From a virus, in IMG/VR virus record IMGVR_UViG_3300042691_016209, positions 1 through 52,548 of that record: 52,548 nucleotides of DNA; one strand, given 5' to 3'. Shown here in pieces: positions 1 to 7,390 of this stretch. Positions within the stretch are counted from its first letter, which is position 1. Every line of letters begins with the position of its first letter. A program made the translations under genes and the position numbers. The notes below the pieces were generated by a model. The model was not told where the DNA came from, ran no database searches, and worked only from the letters and a program-made list of their open reading frames with translations.

Positions 1-2
1 AG

Positions 3-1121
3 GTCAACATCCTCGACTATGATGTCACGACAAACGAGGTGTATCTTGACTACCATGGTAAGATTGGTCAACCACTTGGCATTAGCAGGGAGGCTGAACT
101 TGCTTTGAACGACCCTACGTGTGCGTTGAGGTTCACTGTCATTTCAGGTCAGACTAAGTATTACACGTTTGCTGATGTCGATGACATCCAATTGGATGGA
201 ATCACTTTGGGTATTACTGATTGGCAGGATATGTTCAATCAGATTGGGTCCTTGCTTTTCACCTACCAAACAGGTGGTGGACCTTGTCCTTCATCGAGTG
301 TACTTGGCATCCACTTTCAGCATAACAAGGCTCACAGGCAATTCTTCCGCTGTCCTGCCGATATGCTTGTCACATCTGTCAGCACTGTGAACATCAGTGC
401 GTACAAAATTTGGGTTAACGATATCCTTGTGACACCCATTGCAGGTATTCTTATTCTGACCCAAGGTGACAGGATTTTTGCTGAGGTTGTGCATTCGGGC
501 ATGGGTAACGGTCAGATAAATTTGACCTGCACAGGCATACTCAATCCGATAACATACAACTCTCAGGACTATTACTACCCACGGACGATGATTCACAAGG
601 AAAATGTGGACACGTACCATGACTATATGCTTTATACCGACCAAGCCATCAAAGGCAAGGGCAACACGACATCTTTCGAGACGAATGCTGTTTGGGGCGA
701 CCCTGTGAAGAATTCGTTCGAGATGATTTATGAGCCGAGTCATTGGAACTTCACAGGTCAATTGACATTCGGTTTGAATGACCTAAGCCTTCCATACAAC
801 ACTGCAAACAGGTATCCGAGGATGCGTTACTGCATCATGCTTTCAGCGAACGATGTCAGGGTGTACGAGTATGGTGGGCTGAAGACAACGGTCACTGTTC
901 CGTATAATCAGATGTTCAGTTGGAGAATCATGTCTAAAGAGAATCCTGCAGGTTCAGGGATATATACCATTGCTTATTGGTATTCCACGAACGATGAGGC
1001 AACATGGACGCTTCTTTATTCTTCCACGTTGAATCAGAATGGATTGGACTTGTATCCCGATTGGGCGACACAACAAGGATACTATTGCAAGCATCACCCA
1101 CCTAAACTATCATATGTCTGA
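3..1121 (+). CDS. Tail appendage/fibre-like structural protein, 5' truncated by window edge
   Basis: The reading frame is open from base 3 and has no stop upstream, so the true start lies outside the window; a GTG at 39 is only an internal codon. The visible 372 residues are rich in beta-forming, aromatic and Asn/Thr/Gly residues and lack any enzymatic motif I recognise. The C-terminal half reads like a beta-sandwich (lectin or SPRY-like) domain, as is common in phage tail appendages. It ends in TGATG, overlapping the next start by one base. Its position ahead of lysis and fibre genes on the late strand supports a virion role. The specific function (adhesin or fibre tip) is inference. Confidence 0.6.
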   Translation, partial: VNILDYDVTTNEVYLDYHGKIGQPLGISREAELALNDPTCALRFTVISGQTKYYTFADVDDIQLDGITLGITDWQDMFNQIGSLLFTYQTGGGPCPSSSVLGIHFQHNKAHRQFFRCPADMLVTSVSTVNISAYKIWVNDILVTPIAGILILTQGDRIFAEVVHSGMGNGQINLTCTGILNPITYNSQDYYYPRTMIHKENVDTYHDYMLYTDQAIKGKGNTTSFETNAVWGDPVKNSFEMIYEPSHWNFTGQLTFGLNDLSLPYNTANRYPRMRYCIMLSANDVRVYEYGGLKTTVTVPYNQMFSWRIMSKENPAGSGIYTIAYWYSTNDEATWTLLYSSTLNQNGLDLYPDWATQQGYYCKHHPPKLSYV

Positions 1122-1396
1122 TGGCACTTGTAAAGATTGAGATAACAGACCTTGAAGGACAGTTTATCACCTATAACGATGATGACAGTTTCGAGTTCTT
1201 CGCTGCGTATGAACTACCTCAGCAGAGGGCATACTACATTCAGGACGGATACACAGGCAGATTGATTGTTCCGTTCGATATCATCGACGAGCCATATACT
1301 TGGCTTGATGCCCACATTAGGCTGATTGATGCTACCATCTTGGTTGCACACGGATTGCCTGAAGGACAACCTAATCCTAACGAATTAACACTGTAG
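1121..1396 (+). CDS. Hypothetical small acidic protein
   Basis: A 91-residue protein starting at the ATG of a TGATG stop/start overlap with the preceding appendage gene. It is acidic, with a DDDSFEFF stretch near residues 20-27 and a predicted mixed beta fold. I recognise no family. Tight coupling to the upstream structural gene suggests it may be an accessory, assembly factor or chaperone of that protein, but nothing in the sequence shows this directly. Confidence 0.7.
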   Translation: MALVKIEITDLEGQFITYNDDDSFEFFAAYELPQQRAYYIQDGYTGRLIVPFDIIDEPYTWLDAHIRLIDATILVAHGLPEGQPNPNELTL

Positions 1397-1398
1397 CC

Positions 1399-1689
1399 AT
1401 GGCAGACAAGTCAAAGATGAAGTGCAACGTGCCACGTTCTTCGGACCGTCCGGGGAAGAAGATGATGGTGAAGGCTTGTGCCAACGGTCAGGAGAAGTTG
1501 CTTCACTTTGGAGCCAAGGGTTACGGTCACAATTATTCGCCTGTTGCGAGGAGGTCTTTCAAGGCTCGTCACAAATGTGATGAGGCTACGGATAAGTTGA
1601 CCCCACGCTATTGGGCGTGCAAGAAACTTTGGGCAGGTCCGGGAGGCTCTACGCAGAGCAGTCCAAAAAGCAGGAAAGGGAAATACTGA
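1399..1689 (+). CDS. Small basic Cys-containing phage protein
   Basis: 96 residues, strongly basic. It contains an HFGAKGYGHNYSPVARRSF segment, a RHKCD motif and a late TPRYWACKKLW motif. This pattern (LHFG...Y..NYSP.A...F.ARH.CD...D..T..YWACK.LW) is one I associate with short conserved proteins of many tailed phages; the function is not established. The Cys/His content is compatible with nucleic-acid or metal binding. It begins two bases after the preceding stop and overlaps the next gene by TGATG, so it belongs to the same cluster of tiny basic proteins. Confidence 0.75.
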   Translation: MADKSKMKCNVPRSSDRPGKKMMVKACANGQEKLLHFGAKGYGHNYSPVARRSFKARHKCDEATDKLTPRYWACKKLWAGPGGSTQSSPKSRKGKY

Positions 1690-1889
1690 TGAAGAAGACT
1701 TCTGACAGTTGGAAGAGCAAGGGTCACTATCTGAAGGATGGGACTGAATGGAAGGGAAACCAACACGCACATAACGGTCAGGTCATGACAGGCAAGACTC
1801 ATACTGCCACAAGCAAGAATCTCTACCATTTCATGGACTTGAATGCTGCTGCTAAAAAGAAAGTTCTTGCGAAAGGGAAGTCGAAATGA
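1689..1889 (+). CDS. Small basic hypothetical protein
   Basis: 66 residues. I chose the ATG at 1689 because it forms a TGATG overlap with the previous stop; a longer in-frame version from 1611 would run deep inside the upstream gene. The protein is Lys-rich with a HAHNGQVMTGKTHT segment and ends in a run of lysines and glycines. It resembles the short basic proteins encoded near tail genes in other phages, without a known role. It overlaps the following gene by ATGA. Confidence 0.7.
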   Translation: MKKTSDSWKSKGHYLKDGTEWKGNQHAHNGQVMTGKTHTATSKNLYHFMDLNAAAKKKVLAKGKSK

Positions 1890-2230
1890 AGGACGCTTGT
1901 TACAAGAAGGTCAAGGCTCAGTACGACATCTTCCCATCTGCACGTGCATCACAGGCTATAGCCAAGTGTAGGAAACAATCAGGCAGTGTACGAAAGGGTG
2001 AAGAGGGTACGAGCCTGAAGAGATGGCAGAGCGAGAAGTGGGTTGATACACGGACAGGCAAGGCGTGTGGTGCGGGTGGAAAGAATGAGTATTGTCGTCC
2101 TACCAAGAGGGTATCTTCGAGCACACCCGTTACGAAATCAGAGATGAGCAGTTCAAAACTTGCCGCCAAGAAGGCTGAAAAGAGCCGTGTTGGCATGGGT
2201 GCAAGGGTTAAAAACGTAACCAAACGATAA
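1886..2230 (+). CDS. DUF5872-like basic protein
   Basis: 114 residues, basic. The central motif EKWVDTRTGKACGAG followed by NEYCRPTKRVSSSTP matches what I remember of the DUF5872 type of domain, found in phages and large eukaryotic viruses and thought to be a small DNA- or virion-associated module; the family name is from memory. The N-terminal part (YDIFPSARASQAIAKCRK) resembles the YDV.PS..A..A..KCR pattern that often accompanies it. It overlaps the previous gene by ATGA. It ends seven bases before a strong hairpin-terminator at 2237. Confidence 0.75.
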   Translation: MKDACYKKVKAQYDIFPSARASQAIAKCRKQSGSVRKGEEGTSLKRWQSEKWVDTRTGKACGAGGKNEYCRPTKRVSSSTPVTKSEMSSSKLAAKKAEKSRVGMGARVKNVTKR

Positions 2231-2236
2231 CCAAAA

Positions 2237-2270
2237 ATGGGAGTGTGTTCGAACACACTCCCATTGTTTT
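2237..2270 (+). terminator. Palindromic hairpin terminator (dispersed hairpin family, copy 1)
   Basis: Perfect 28-base inverted repeat at 2237-2264 (12-bp stem, UCGA loop) whose inner core is GTGTGTTCGAACACAC, followed by a T-rich tract (TTGTTTTTT). It lies between the basic-protein cluster and the next small gene and reads as an intrinsic terminator or attenuator for plus-strand transcription. The outer stem ATGG/CCAT differs from other copies but stays complementary. Confidence 0.8.
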
Positions 2271-2291
2271 TTACACTAAACAGTACAGACT

Positions 2292-2459
2292 ATGCCTAAG
2301 ATGAGCAAATTCGAGAAGTTGAGCAGCGGTATTGCCAAAAAGCAAGGTATCGGTAAAGAGAGAGCCAATGCTATTGCTGCTTCAATTGGTCGTGAGAAGT
2401 ACGGCAAGGAAAAATTCCAACAAATGGCGGCTAAAGGTCGCATGAAAAAAAAGAAATAA
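2292..2459 (+). CDS. Small basic hypothetical protein
   Basis: 55 residues, read directly from the ATG at 2292: starts MPKMSKFEKLSSGIAKKQ and ends in a MKKKK tail. Contains KERANAIAASIGREKYGKEKF, a pattern typical of short Lys-rich proteins in which a helix-turn-helix-like or structural helix pair precedes a basic tail. Many phages encode a K..GI....A..A.....G..KYG.....MA.KG protein of this kind next to virion genes. Function unknown; nucleic-acid binding is plausible from charge only. Confidence 0.65.
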   Translation: MPKMSKFEKLSSGIAKKQGIGKERANAIAASIGREKYGKEKFQQMAAKGRMKKKK

Positions 2460-2472
2460 TTAGATTTGTGGT

Positions 2473-2655
2473 ATGAAGGTCAATGGTATAAGCGGTGCAT
2501 TGAGCAGCATGATTGCTCGTCCCGAAAAAAGCATGAAGTCCATGATGGGCAACAAGAAGGCTTTGTCTGCAAAATCTTCTTGCCGTGGGTTGAACGACCC
2601 ATGTATCATCAATGGAACCGTAGGTAAGCGTTTGAGCGAACTTATCTCCAAGTAA
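2473..2655 (+). CDS. Small hypothetical protein
   Basis: 60 residues, basic, Ser/Lys-rich, with Met clusters (MKSMMGNKK) and two cysteines in a SSCRGLNDPC context. It starts 13 bases after the previous stop and sits in the same run of tiny late genes. I recognise no family. The reading frame is supported by tight packing with neighbours and by the absence of a better competing frame. Confidence 0.6.
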   Translation: MKVNGISGALSSMIARPEKSMKSMMGNKKALSAKSSCRGLNDPCIINGTVGKRLSELISK

Positions 2656-2656
2656 T

Positions 2657-2833
2657 ATGGTTGAGCAGAGCAAAGGTCTTGGTGACACAATCGAAAAGAT
2701 TACTACTGCTACGGGCATAAAGAAGGTAGTTGATACCGTGTCCAAGGCTACAGGTGGTGGTTGTGGCTGTTCTAAGAGGCGTGATGCTTTGAACCGTGCC
2801 TTCCCTTATGGCAATAAACAAGAAAACAAATGA
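2657..2833 (+). CDS. Small Cys-motif protein (GCGCSKRRDxLN)
   Basis: 58 residues from ATG 2657. An amphipathic N-terminal region is followed by a Gly-rich turn and a CGCSKRRDALN motif near residues 36-46. The C-x-C-x-x-R-R-x-x-L-N pattern recurs in short proteins of many phages and may bind metal or nucleic acid. It starts one base after the previous stop and overlaps the next gene by ATGA, consistent with translational coupling. No function can be assigned with confidence. Confidence 0.65.
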   Translation: MVEQSKGLGDTIEKITTATGIKKVVDTVSKATGGGCGCSKRRDALNRAFPYGNKQENK

Positions 2834-3312
2834 ATCAGAACTTTGGCAAGGCGATGTATTGGTATGCATCTGATGACTATAATCTTCCATACACAGGTGG
2901 ATTTGTAGTTTCGGGACTTACTACAGCATTGATTCCATTCCAACTCAAGTCTACAGGCTCTTTCCCGAGTACAATCAACTTTGAGCCGGGTGATATCGTG
3001 GCATCCGATTATGATTGGGCGGTTGCTCAGGTGCTGAAGCGTCAGGATGACGATACTCTTTTGCTTGACAAGGACATCTTCACCACCATCGGTACTGAAT
3101 TCCGTGTTTACAAGAGAAACAACAGTGTTGGTGCGACTATCTATAATATAGCAGGTACCGCAAAAGACTTCACGGTAGAGACTCTTGATGTTGTTCCTAA
3201 ATACTCTGAGCGTCCTATGTTCACAGTAGCATCCAATGCTACGCTTCCTGTCAATGTAATCAAGGTCCTCGATTTGGGAACCACGATGAAGAAATTTTTG
3301 CTTTTGTACTGA
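2830..3312 (+). CDS. Putative structural protein
   Basis: 160 residues, beta-rich and aromatic in the N-terminal half (YWYASDDYNLPYTGGFVVSG), then a GDIVAS...DDDTLLLDKDIF stretch. The same DxDTLLL/D pattern appears in the connector protein at 15845 (NDTLLLSSDIF), which suggests both carry a similar small beta module used in virion proteins. It starts by ATGA overlap with the upstream Cys-motif gene and abuts the holin candidate (stop and start overlap by one base). Assignment as virion component is inference. Confidence 0.6.
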   Translation: MNQNFGKAMYWYASDDYNLPYTGGFVVSGLTTALIPFQLKSTGSFPSTINFEPGDIVASDYDWAVAQVLKRQDDDTLLLDKDIFTTIGTEFRVYKRNNSVGATIYNIAGTAKDFTVETLDVVPKYSERPMFTVASNATLPVNVIKVLDLGTTMKKFLLLY

Positions 3313-3629
3313 TGAAAGAATTTTTCCTCAATATAGGCATCAACATAGGTTTGACAGTTAGTGGGCTGTTGGGTTCGTTGCTGTTAGTCGGAAAGCAAAA
3401 AGGGAAGAGTCTGCGTGAGCAGATTATTTCCGTTTTTGGCGGCACGATGTCTGCAAACTACTTGACTCCCATGGTCATCGACCTGACAGGTGTTGACACT
3501 GCATCAGTCCAATATGGATTTGCATTCATAATTGGATTCAGCGGATTGAAGATTGTCGAGTTTCTCGCTGATAAATACCTCAGCAAAATCAAAACAGATA
3601 AAGATGGAGAAGACGCTGTTAGCAATTAA
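3312..3629 (+). CDS. Holin-like membrane protein
   Basis: 105 residues with two or three hydrophobic segments (about residues 8-27, 45-60 and 70-87) separated by a basic stretch (KQKGKSLREQ) and ending in a charged Lys/Asp-rich tail. This size and topology fit phage holins, which permeabilise the inner membrane at the end of infection. The location just upstream of the amidase endolysin supports it. The start forms TGATG with the upstream stop. A second membrane protein overlaps its end, so which one is holin and which antiholin is open. Confidence 0.65.
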   Translation: MKEFFLNIGINIGLTVSGLLGSLLLVGKQKGKSLREQIISVFGGTMSANYLTPMVIDLTGVDTASVQYGFAFIIGFSGLKIVEFLADKYLSKIKTDKDGEDAVSN

Positions 3630-3918
3630 CATCATCTCCAACGTTATCATGACGGCTTCGGGGACTGTATTCTTCCTGCTTATTTACGGCAATGAGAACT
3701 CGTTGGTGTATAAGTGGAAGTTCCTTCAGCATTGGTCATTGAAGTTCGGACTTGCTTCCATGGTAGTCGGTTCTTTGTTGGGAGTCCTTGTCAGTTGGCA
3801 ACCACCGTTCCATGTTGTTCTGTTGAATGCAGGATTGGGTGCTATTTTTACATGGACATCTATCTTCCATTGGAGGCTTTTCAGAAAGCATAAGGTAAAG
3901 AAAGATGGCAATCAGTAA
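3604..3918 (+). CDS. Small three-TM membrane protein, lysis-associated candidate
   Basis: 104 residues from ATG 3604; a longer in-frame start at 3553 would lie wholly inside the holin candidate. Three hydrophobic helices are visible: about residues 8-27 (INIISNVIMTASGTVFFLLI), 47-63 and 69-86, with a basic C-terminus (RLFRKHKVKKDGNQ) predicted cytoplasmic. It overlaps the preceding gene by 26 bases in a different frame. Likely a second holin or antiholin because it lies inside the lysis cassette; other membrane roles cannot be excluded. Confidence 0.6.
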   Translation: MEKTLLAINIISNVIMTASGTVFFLLIYGNENSLVYKWKFLQHWSLKFGLASMVVGSLLGVLVSWQPPFHVVLLNAGLGAIFTWTSIFHWRLFRKHKVKKDGNQ

Positions 3919-4033
3919 TACATTTATCAAGGCTTCAAGAGTGAAGCGTCGTGGTGTTCACGCCAAGAAGAAAACGAGCAGCAACAAGAGCAGCACGAAT
4001 TACGTCAAACCATATAATAGACAAGGGCGATGA
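3905..4033 (+). CDS. Tiny basic conserved phage protein
   Basis: 42 residues translated from ATG 3905: strongly basic, with the pattern KRRGVHAKKKTSSNKSS and a final YVKPYNRQGR. A K(R/K)KGVH.K...S.NK.S.NY.KPY.GQG peptide of this length recurs in Bacteroidota phages and cyanophages as far as I recall, without assigned function. It overlaps the membrane protein upstream by 14 bases and the endolysin downstream by ATGA, so it is embedded in the lysis operon. Confidence 0.7.
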   Translation: MAISNTFIKASRVKRRGVHAKKKTSSNKSSTNYVKPYNRQGR

Positions 4034-4680
4034 AGATTGTTAATATACCATTCAGTGCGAAGCACTATGTAAATAAAATCACCTCTAAGAAACAAATCTA
4101 CTTGCATCATACGGCAGGTGGTCCGAGCGGTCAGAATGTTTTCAATTGGTGGGCAAGCAATTCCGAGAGGGTTGCAACGTTCGTGGCTATCTCTGCTGAC
4201 GGAACTATCGTTCAAGGCTTTGATTCAAACAAGTGGGCATACCATTTGGGACTGAGCGAAAAGCATTTCAATGCTCAAAAACTCAGGTATTTCAACTTGG
4301 ACCAACTTTCAATCGGAATCGAGATTTGCAATTGGGGTCCTGTTACTGTAAAGGGCACGGGAAGCAAAGCAAAATACTACAACTATGTAGGCAAAGAGTT
4401 GGGCAAAGACGAGGTAATCAAATTGAGCAAGCCGTTCAAGGGGTACCAATATTGGCACAACTACACCGAAGAACAGATTAGTTCCTTGAAGGATTTGTTG
4501 ATTGAACTTAACAAGAAGCATGGTATACCATTGGACTATAACGAAGACATTTGGGGAGTCACACACAGGGCACTTACTGCTGTCCCCGGTGTATACACTC
4601 ACAACTCTGTCAGAAAAGATAAGTCTGACGTATATCCTCATCCAAAATTGATTGAGATGCTCCAATCATTGACAAAATGA
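4030..4680 (+). CDS. N-acetylmuramoyl-L-alanine amidase endolysin (Amidase_2 family)
   Basis: 216 residues, the usual size for a T7-lysozyme/PGRP-type amidase. It cleaves the bond between N-acetylmuramic acid and L-alanine in peptidoglycan and would release progeny once holin opens the membrane. Visible hallmarks are the HHTAG motif at 26-30 (first zinc ligand), AYHLG at 70-74, the strand SIGIEICNWG at 94-103, and a C-terminal THNSVRKDKSD (H191, D200) matching the second and third zinc ligands. No signal peptide and no separate cell-wall-binding domain. Holin candidates lie upstream and a spanin candidate overlaps downstream by ATGA. Confidence 0.9.
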   Translation: MKIVNIPFSAKHYVNKITSKKQIYLHHTAGGPSGQNVFNWWASNSERVATFVAISADGTIVQGFDSNKWAYHLGLSEKHFNAQKLRYFNLDQLSIGIEICNWGPVTVKGTGSKAKYYNYVGKELGKDEVIKLSKPFKGYQYWHNYTEEQISSLKDLLIELNKKHGIPLDYNEDIWGVTHRALTAVPGVYTHNSVRKDKSDVYPHPKLIEMLQSLTK

Positions 4681-5246
4681 AATATGAGCGTATAGCAGCA
4701 GCAGCATTATTAGTTGTCATTGTAGTTTCTTTACTTGTAAGGGGTTGCGATTTAATCGTCAACCCCTTTACAAAATATATACACAAGTATATAAAGGGTG
4801 ATTCCATACCCTATACTGTGTACAAGGATAAGCCTGTCCCGTATGCTGTCCATATTCATGACACGATACCGATTTATGATACGATTTGGACACCGGGAGA
4901 CACCACATACATACTCAAGCCTGTAGATACTGCACGGATACTGCGTGATTATTTCGCACGTGTGCAATATATTGACACGGTCAAGAACGACAGCAGTGCA
5001 TTGATAGTCCTGAATGAGACGATATTCAAGAACAGGATAGAAAATAGGGAGGTAATCTTCCAAAACAGGAGGAGGACTGCAATAATACATGAGAACAATC
5101 ATGCGATTGTGCTTGGTGCAGGTGGAAGTCTCACGGGTATAGATGTTTCAGTAGGCTACAGGAACAAGAGGAACGTGTTCAACGTTACATATTCAAGACT
5201 TGGTGTTGGGTTGCGTTACCAAAGGGAGATAGTTATTGGAAAATAA
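4677..5246 (+). CDS. N-terminally anchored periplasmic protein, spanin candidate
   Basis: 189 residues. One N-terminal hydrophobic helix (about residues 7-24, IAAAALLVVIVVSLLV) followed by RGC and a long periplasmic portion with Tyr/Asp-rich repeats (HDTIPIYDTIWTPGDTTYI), a charged segment and a beta-like C-terminus (VSVGYRNKRNVFNVTYSRLG). Position directly after the endolysin (ATGA overlap) and one membrane anchor fit an i-spanin-like factor that helps disrupt the outer membrane. The cysteine after the hydrophobic stretch is not in a clean lipobox. Spanin function is inferred from context. Confidence 0.5.
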   Translation: MKYERIAAAALLVVIVVSLLVRGCDLIVNPFTKYIHKYIKGDSIPYTVYKDKPVPYAVHIHDTIPIYDTIWTPGDTTYILKPVDTARILRDYFARVQYIDTVKNDSSALIVLNETIFKNRIENREVIFQNRRRTAIIHENNHAIVLGAGGSLTGIDVSVGYRNKRNVFNVTYSRLGVGLRYQREIVIGK

Positions 5247-5279
5247 TTATATTTGCCCTATACAATCCAATCCAATACA

Positions 5280-5519
5280 ATGGCAGAATACATAGCAGAG
5301 GAAGATTTCAAGGCAATCCGTGATTTGCACAGTGAATTCACTAAAATCAATCAGCATATTGGTGATATTGAGTTCCAAAAGCACAAACTTCTGAAGCAAC
5401 TTGAGTTCATCTCCGACGAGTGGGCGATGAAAACAAAAGAAATGACTGCCAAGTATGGTGATTGTACCATAAACGTACATACAGGCGAGATAAACAAGAA
5501 TAGAGATGGCAAAGATTAG
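5280..5519 (+). CDS. Small coiled-coil protein
   Basis: 79 residues from ATG 5280, preferred over an upstream TTG at 5253 because the intervening bases are AT/CA-rich leader. Heptad-like helix covers residues 5-60 (charged, with regular Leu/Ile), then a short YGDCTINVHTGEI strand motif. This layout (long helix followed by YG...INl.TGEI) is common in small phage proteins of unknown role. It overlaps the following fibre-like gene by 14 bases, suggesting coupled expression. Confidence 0.65.
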   Translation: MAEYIAEEDFKAIRDLHSEFTKINQHIGDIEFQKHKLLKQLEFISDEWAMKTKEMTAKYGDCTINVHTGEINKNRDGKD

Positions 5520-6108
5520 CACATATCCAATTGATAGCAACGTAACAGTAAATGACATGGTCATCGGTACTGATGCCGAGGATATGAGCATGACTAAGAA
5601 TTATCCTGTAAAAGACCTTGCTACAACGATAAATTCTTTGAATCAGGCTACACTTCGACTTTATGCAGAGGAGACTGCCAACCAAGGTCTTTCTGTTCTT
5701 GACACCCCATATCAAATCAAGTTCGGACCTGCACAGACAGGGGGGATTGTGGATGTGAGTGCCACAGGTACGATTACGTTCAATCAGGAAGGTGCATTTT
5801 ACGTGAAGTTCTTCGGGAACTTCGATATGAAGACGACAGCCACTCCGGGCAATGGGAATATTTACTTCAGGTCATTGATTAACGGAAATCAAAACGATAA
5901 TGTAGCATTGATTGAATTGGATACGTTCAATCTTGCCACACCATTTGAGAAGTGCTTCTTTGTACAATCATCTATTGGTTCTACTGTGACCTTTGAGATG
6001 TTCCTTTCGAGTATCGGTTCTCAGTCGGGTGGATTGTATGCGGTTACTGTTCCTATACTGTGGAGCAATGTGCCATCTTCGTCCGTTGAAATTTGGCAAA
6101 TCAACTAA
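5506..6108 (+). CDS. Tail fibre / receptor-binding-like protein
   Basis: 200 residues. The N-terminus MAKISTYPIDSNVTVNDMVI followed by GTDAEDM...TKNYPVKDL is the kind of attachment segment seen at the start of Bacteroidota phage fibre proteins. After a short helix, the C-terminal 130 residues are all beta-type (GGIVDVSATGTITFNQEGAF...), reminiscent of a TNF/C1q-like trimeric knob. Such proteins bind cell-surface glycans at the tail tip. Assignment rests on composition and context rather than on a diagnostic motif. Confidence 0.6.
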   Translation: MAKISTYPIDSNVTVNDMVIGTDAEDMSMTKNYPVKDLATTINSLNQATLRLYAEETANQGLSVLDTPYQIKFGPAQTGGIVDVSATGTITFNQEGAFYVKFFGNFDMKTTATPGNGNIYFRSLINGNQNDNVALIELDTFNLATPFEKCFFVQSSIGSTVTFEMFLSSIGSQSGGLYAVTVPILWSNVPSSSVEIWQIN

Positions 6109-6111
6109 GCC

Positions 6112-6342
6112 ATGGTCGATATCAGGAAAATAGCCGTTGGTCCTGATTACAAGTCGGGAGCCATGCATTACATCGTGGGTCAGCGTGTATTAAATGACAC
6201 CCAAGAGATTCATCTCATTAAGAATGACCCTGAAAAAAACTCCATCAAGATATACATCATAAATGATAAGCAGGAAGTAGTCTTATGGAAGGAGTTCAAC
6301 AATACAGTACCTATAGCGATAGAGTACAACATCAACATTTGA
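6112..6342 (+). CDS. Hypothetical small protein
   Basis: 76 residues, starting three bases after the fibre-like gene and overlapping the next start by TGATG-type coupling (stop 6340-6342, ATG 6342). Predicted alternating strands with basic and acidic patches (HLIKNDPEKNSIKIYIIND). It probably works with the fibre-like protein, for instance as a small head-binding or chaperone unit, but I do not recognise a family. Confidence 0.65.
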   Translation: MVDIRKIAVGPDYKSGAMHYIVGQRVLNDTQEIHLIKNDPEKNSIKIYIINDKQEVVLWKEFNNTVPIAIEYNINI

Positions 6343-6905
6343 TGAGGTCTCCACATTACTTCATCACTCGACCTGTGAGTGGTAGTAGGTATAGTAATAC
6401 AAAAAACATAGGCGGTATTGAACTTATCGTCAATTCATCTGAAGAGGACCACAGGTTCTCAAACAGATATGCTGAGGTTCTTGAACTGCCTTTAGGCTAT
6501 GAAGGACCAATCAGTGTTGGTGATACATTGCTTGTTCACCATAACACTTTCAAGTTTTACAACGATATCAAGGGAAACAGGAAGAGTGGTAAAAGTTTTT
6601 TCAAGGAGGATATATTCTTGATTGAGCCTGACCAATTCTTCATGTATAAGCATGAAGGTGAGTGGCACGCTTATGACAGATACTGTTTTGTCAAGCCTAT
6701 CCCACCATTGAAATACTACATAGACAAACCTGTATCGGAAGAACCACTGATGGGGGTTATGAGATATCCGAACAAAAAACTCATGGATATGGGTGTCATG
6801 CCGGGAGATGTAGTTTGCTTTGCTCCTGATAGTGAGTACGAGTTCAACGTAGACGGTGAGAAGTTATACAGGATGTTCGACCACCACATTACTGTCAAGA
6901 TATGA
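6342..6905 (+). CDS. GroES-like co-chaperonin fold protein
   Basis: 187 residues from ATG 6342, the start coupled to the preceding stop; an in-frame ATG at 6285 would lie inside the upstream gene. Two successive segments look like GroES half-barrels: RYAEVLELP...ISVGDTLLVHHN near residues 42-69 and MGVMPGDVVCFAPDSEYEF...YRMFDHHITVKI at the C-terminus (about 150-187). The spacing GD-h-V-hhh...Y-hhh-D-hhhh-I is typical of GroES/gp31 proteins, which cap a GroEL ring and help fold capsid proteins. Its place just upstream of the packaging and capsid genes agrees. The mobile loop is not obvious, so partner binding is uncertain. Confidence 0.6.
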   Translation: MRSPHYFITRPVSGSRYSNTKNIGGIELIVNSSEEDHRFSNRYAEVLELPLGYEGPISVGDTLLVHHNTFKFYNDIKGNRKSGKSFFKEDIFLIEPDQFFMYKHEGEWHAYDRYCFVKPIPPLKYYIDKPVSEEPLMGVMRYPNKKLMDMGVMPGDVVCFAPDSEYEFNVDGEKLYRMFDHHITVKI

Positions 6906-7387
6906 TAATAATCACGATTGATAATGTAATCAAGAATCCCGACAGTTATGTCGATGATATTTTGTCCAAAGACTTCGTTGATTACAATGACAGTGTCAAT
7001 ACGTTCAAGGGTATTCAGCCGAGGAATGATGACGAGTTCGAGAACTTTGTCAAGAATTACTTCAACATAAAACTGTCCATGAAGTTTGATACTGCGTACA
7101 ACTTTGTAAGGCAGTCACCGTTCATGCAGATTGAGCCTAACTTTATCCATACGGATGAAATGATGGGTGATATCACAGCGATACTATACCTCAACAAGTT
7201 CCATCCTGATAACGAGGGCACCATAATATATGACGAAAGTCATAATCCGATGTGCACCGTTCACATGAAGTACAACAGGGCGGTTGTATTTTCGTCCCGT
7301 GTACCGCATTCTCGTGCTGTTTTGGAGAACTTTGGTGAGGGCAGTGACTCGAGGTTAATTCAAGTGTTATTCTTAAAGCATAGATAG
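6902..7387 (+). CDS. 2-oxoglutarate/Fe(II)-dependent oxygenase-like protein
   Basis: 161 residues, overlapping the GroES-like gene by ATGA. The double-stranded beta-helix signature is visible: H83-x-D85 in FIHTDEMMGDITAILYLN, a glycine strand EGTIIYD, H136 in VPHSRAV, and R151 in SRLIQVLF that would bind 2-oxoglutarate. Family members hydroxylate amino-acid side chains or nucleobases using O2 and 2-oxoglutarate. The substrate here is unknown; candidates are a virion protein residue or a modified base. The protein is short and compact, as in phage 2OG-oxygenases that lie beside structural genes. Confidence 0.8.
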   Translation: MIIITIDNVIKNPDSYVDDILSKDFVDYNDSVNTFKGIQPRNDDEFENFVKNYFNIKLSMKFDTAYNFVRQSPFMQIEPNFIHTDEMMGDITAILYLNKFHPDNEGTIIYDESHNPMCTVHMKYNRAVVFSSRVPHSRAVLENFGEGSDSRLIQVLFLKHR

Positions 7388-7390
7388 TGT

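Noticed and set aside
39-41. GTG start of the first gene
   Set aside because: The frame is open upstream to base 3 with plausible coding residues; the gene is truncated by the window, not started here.
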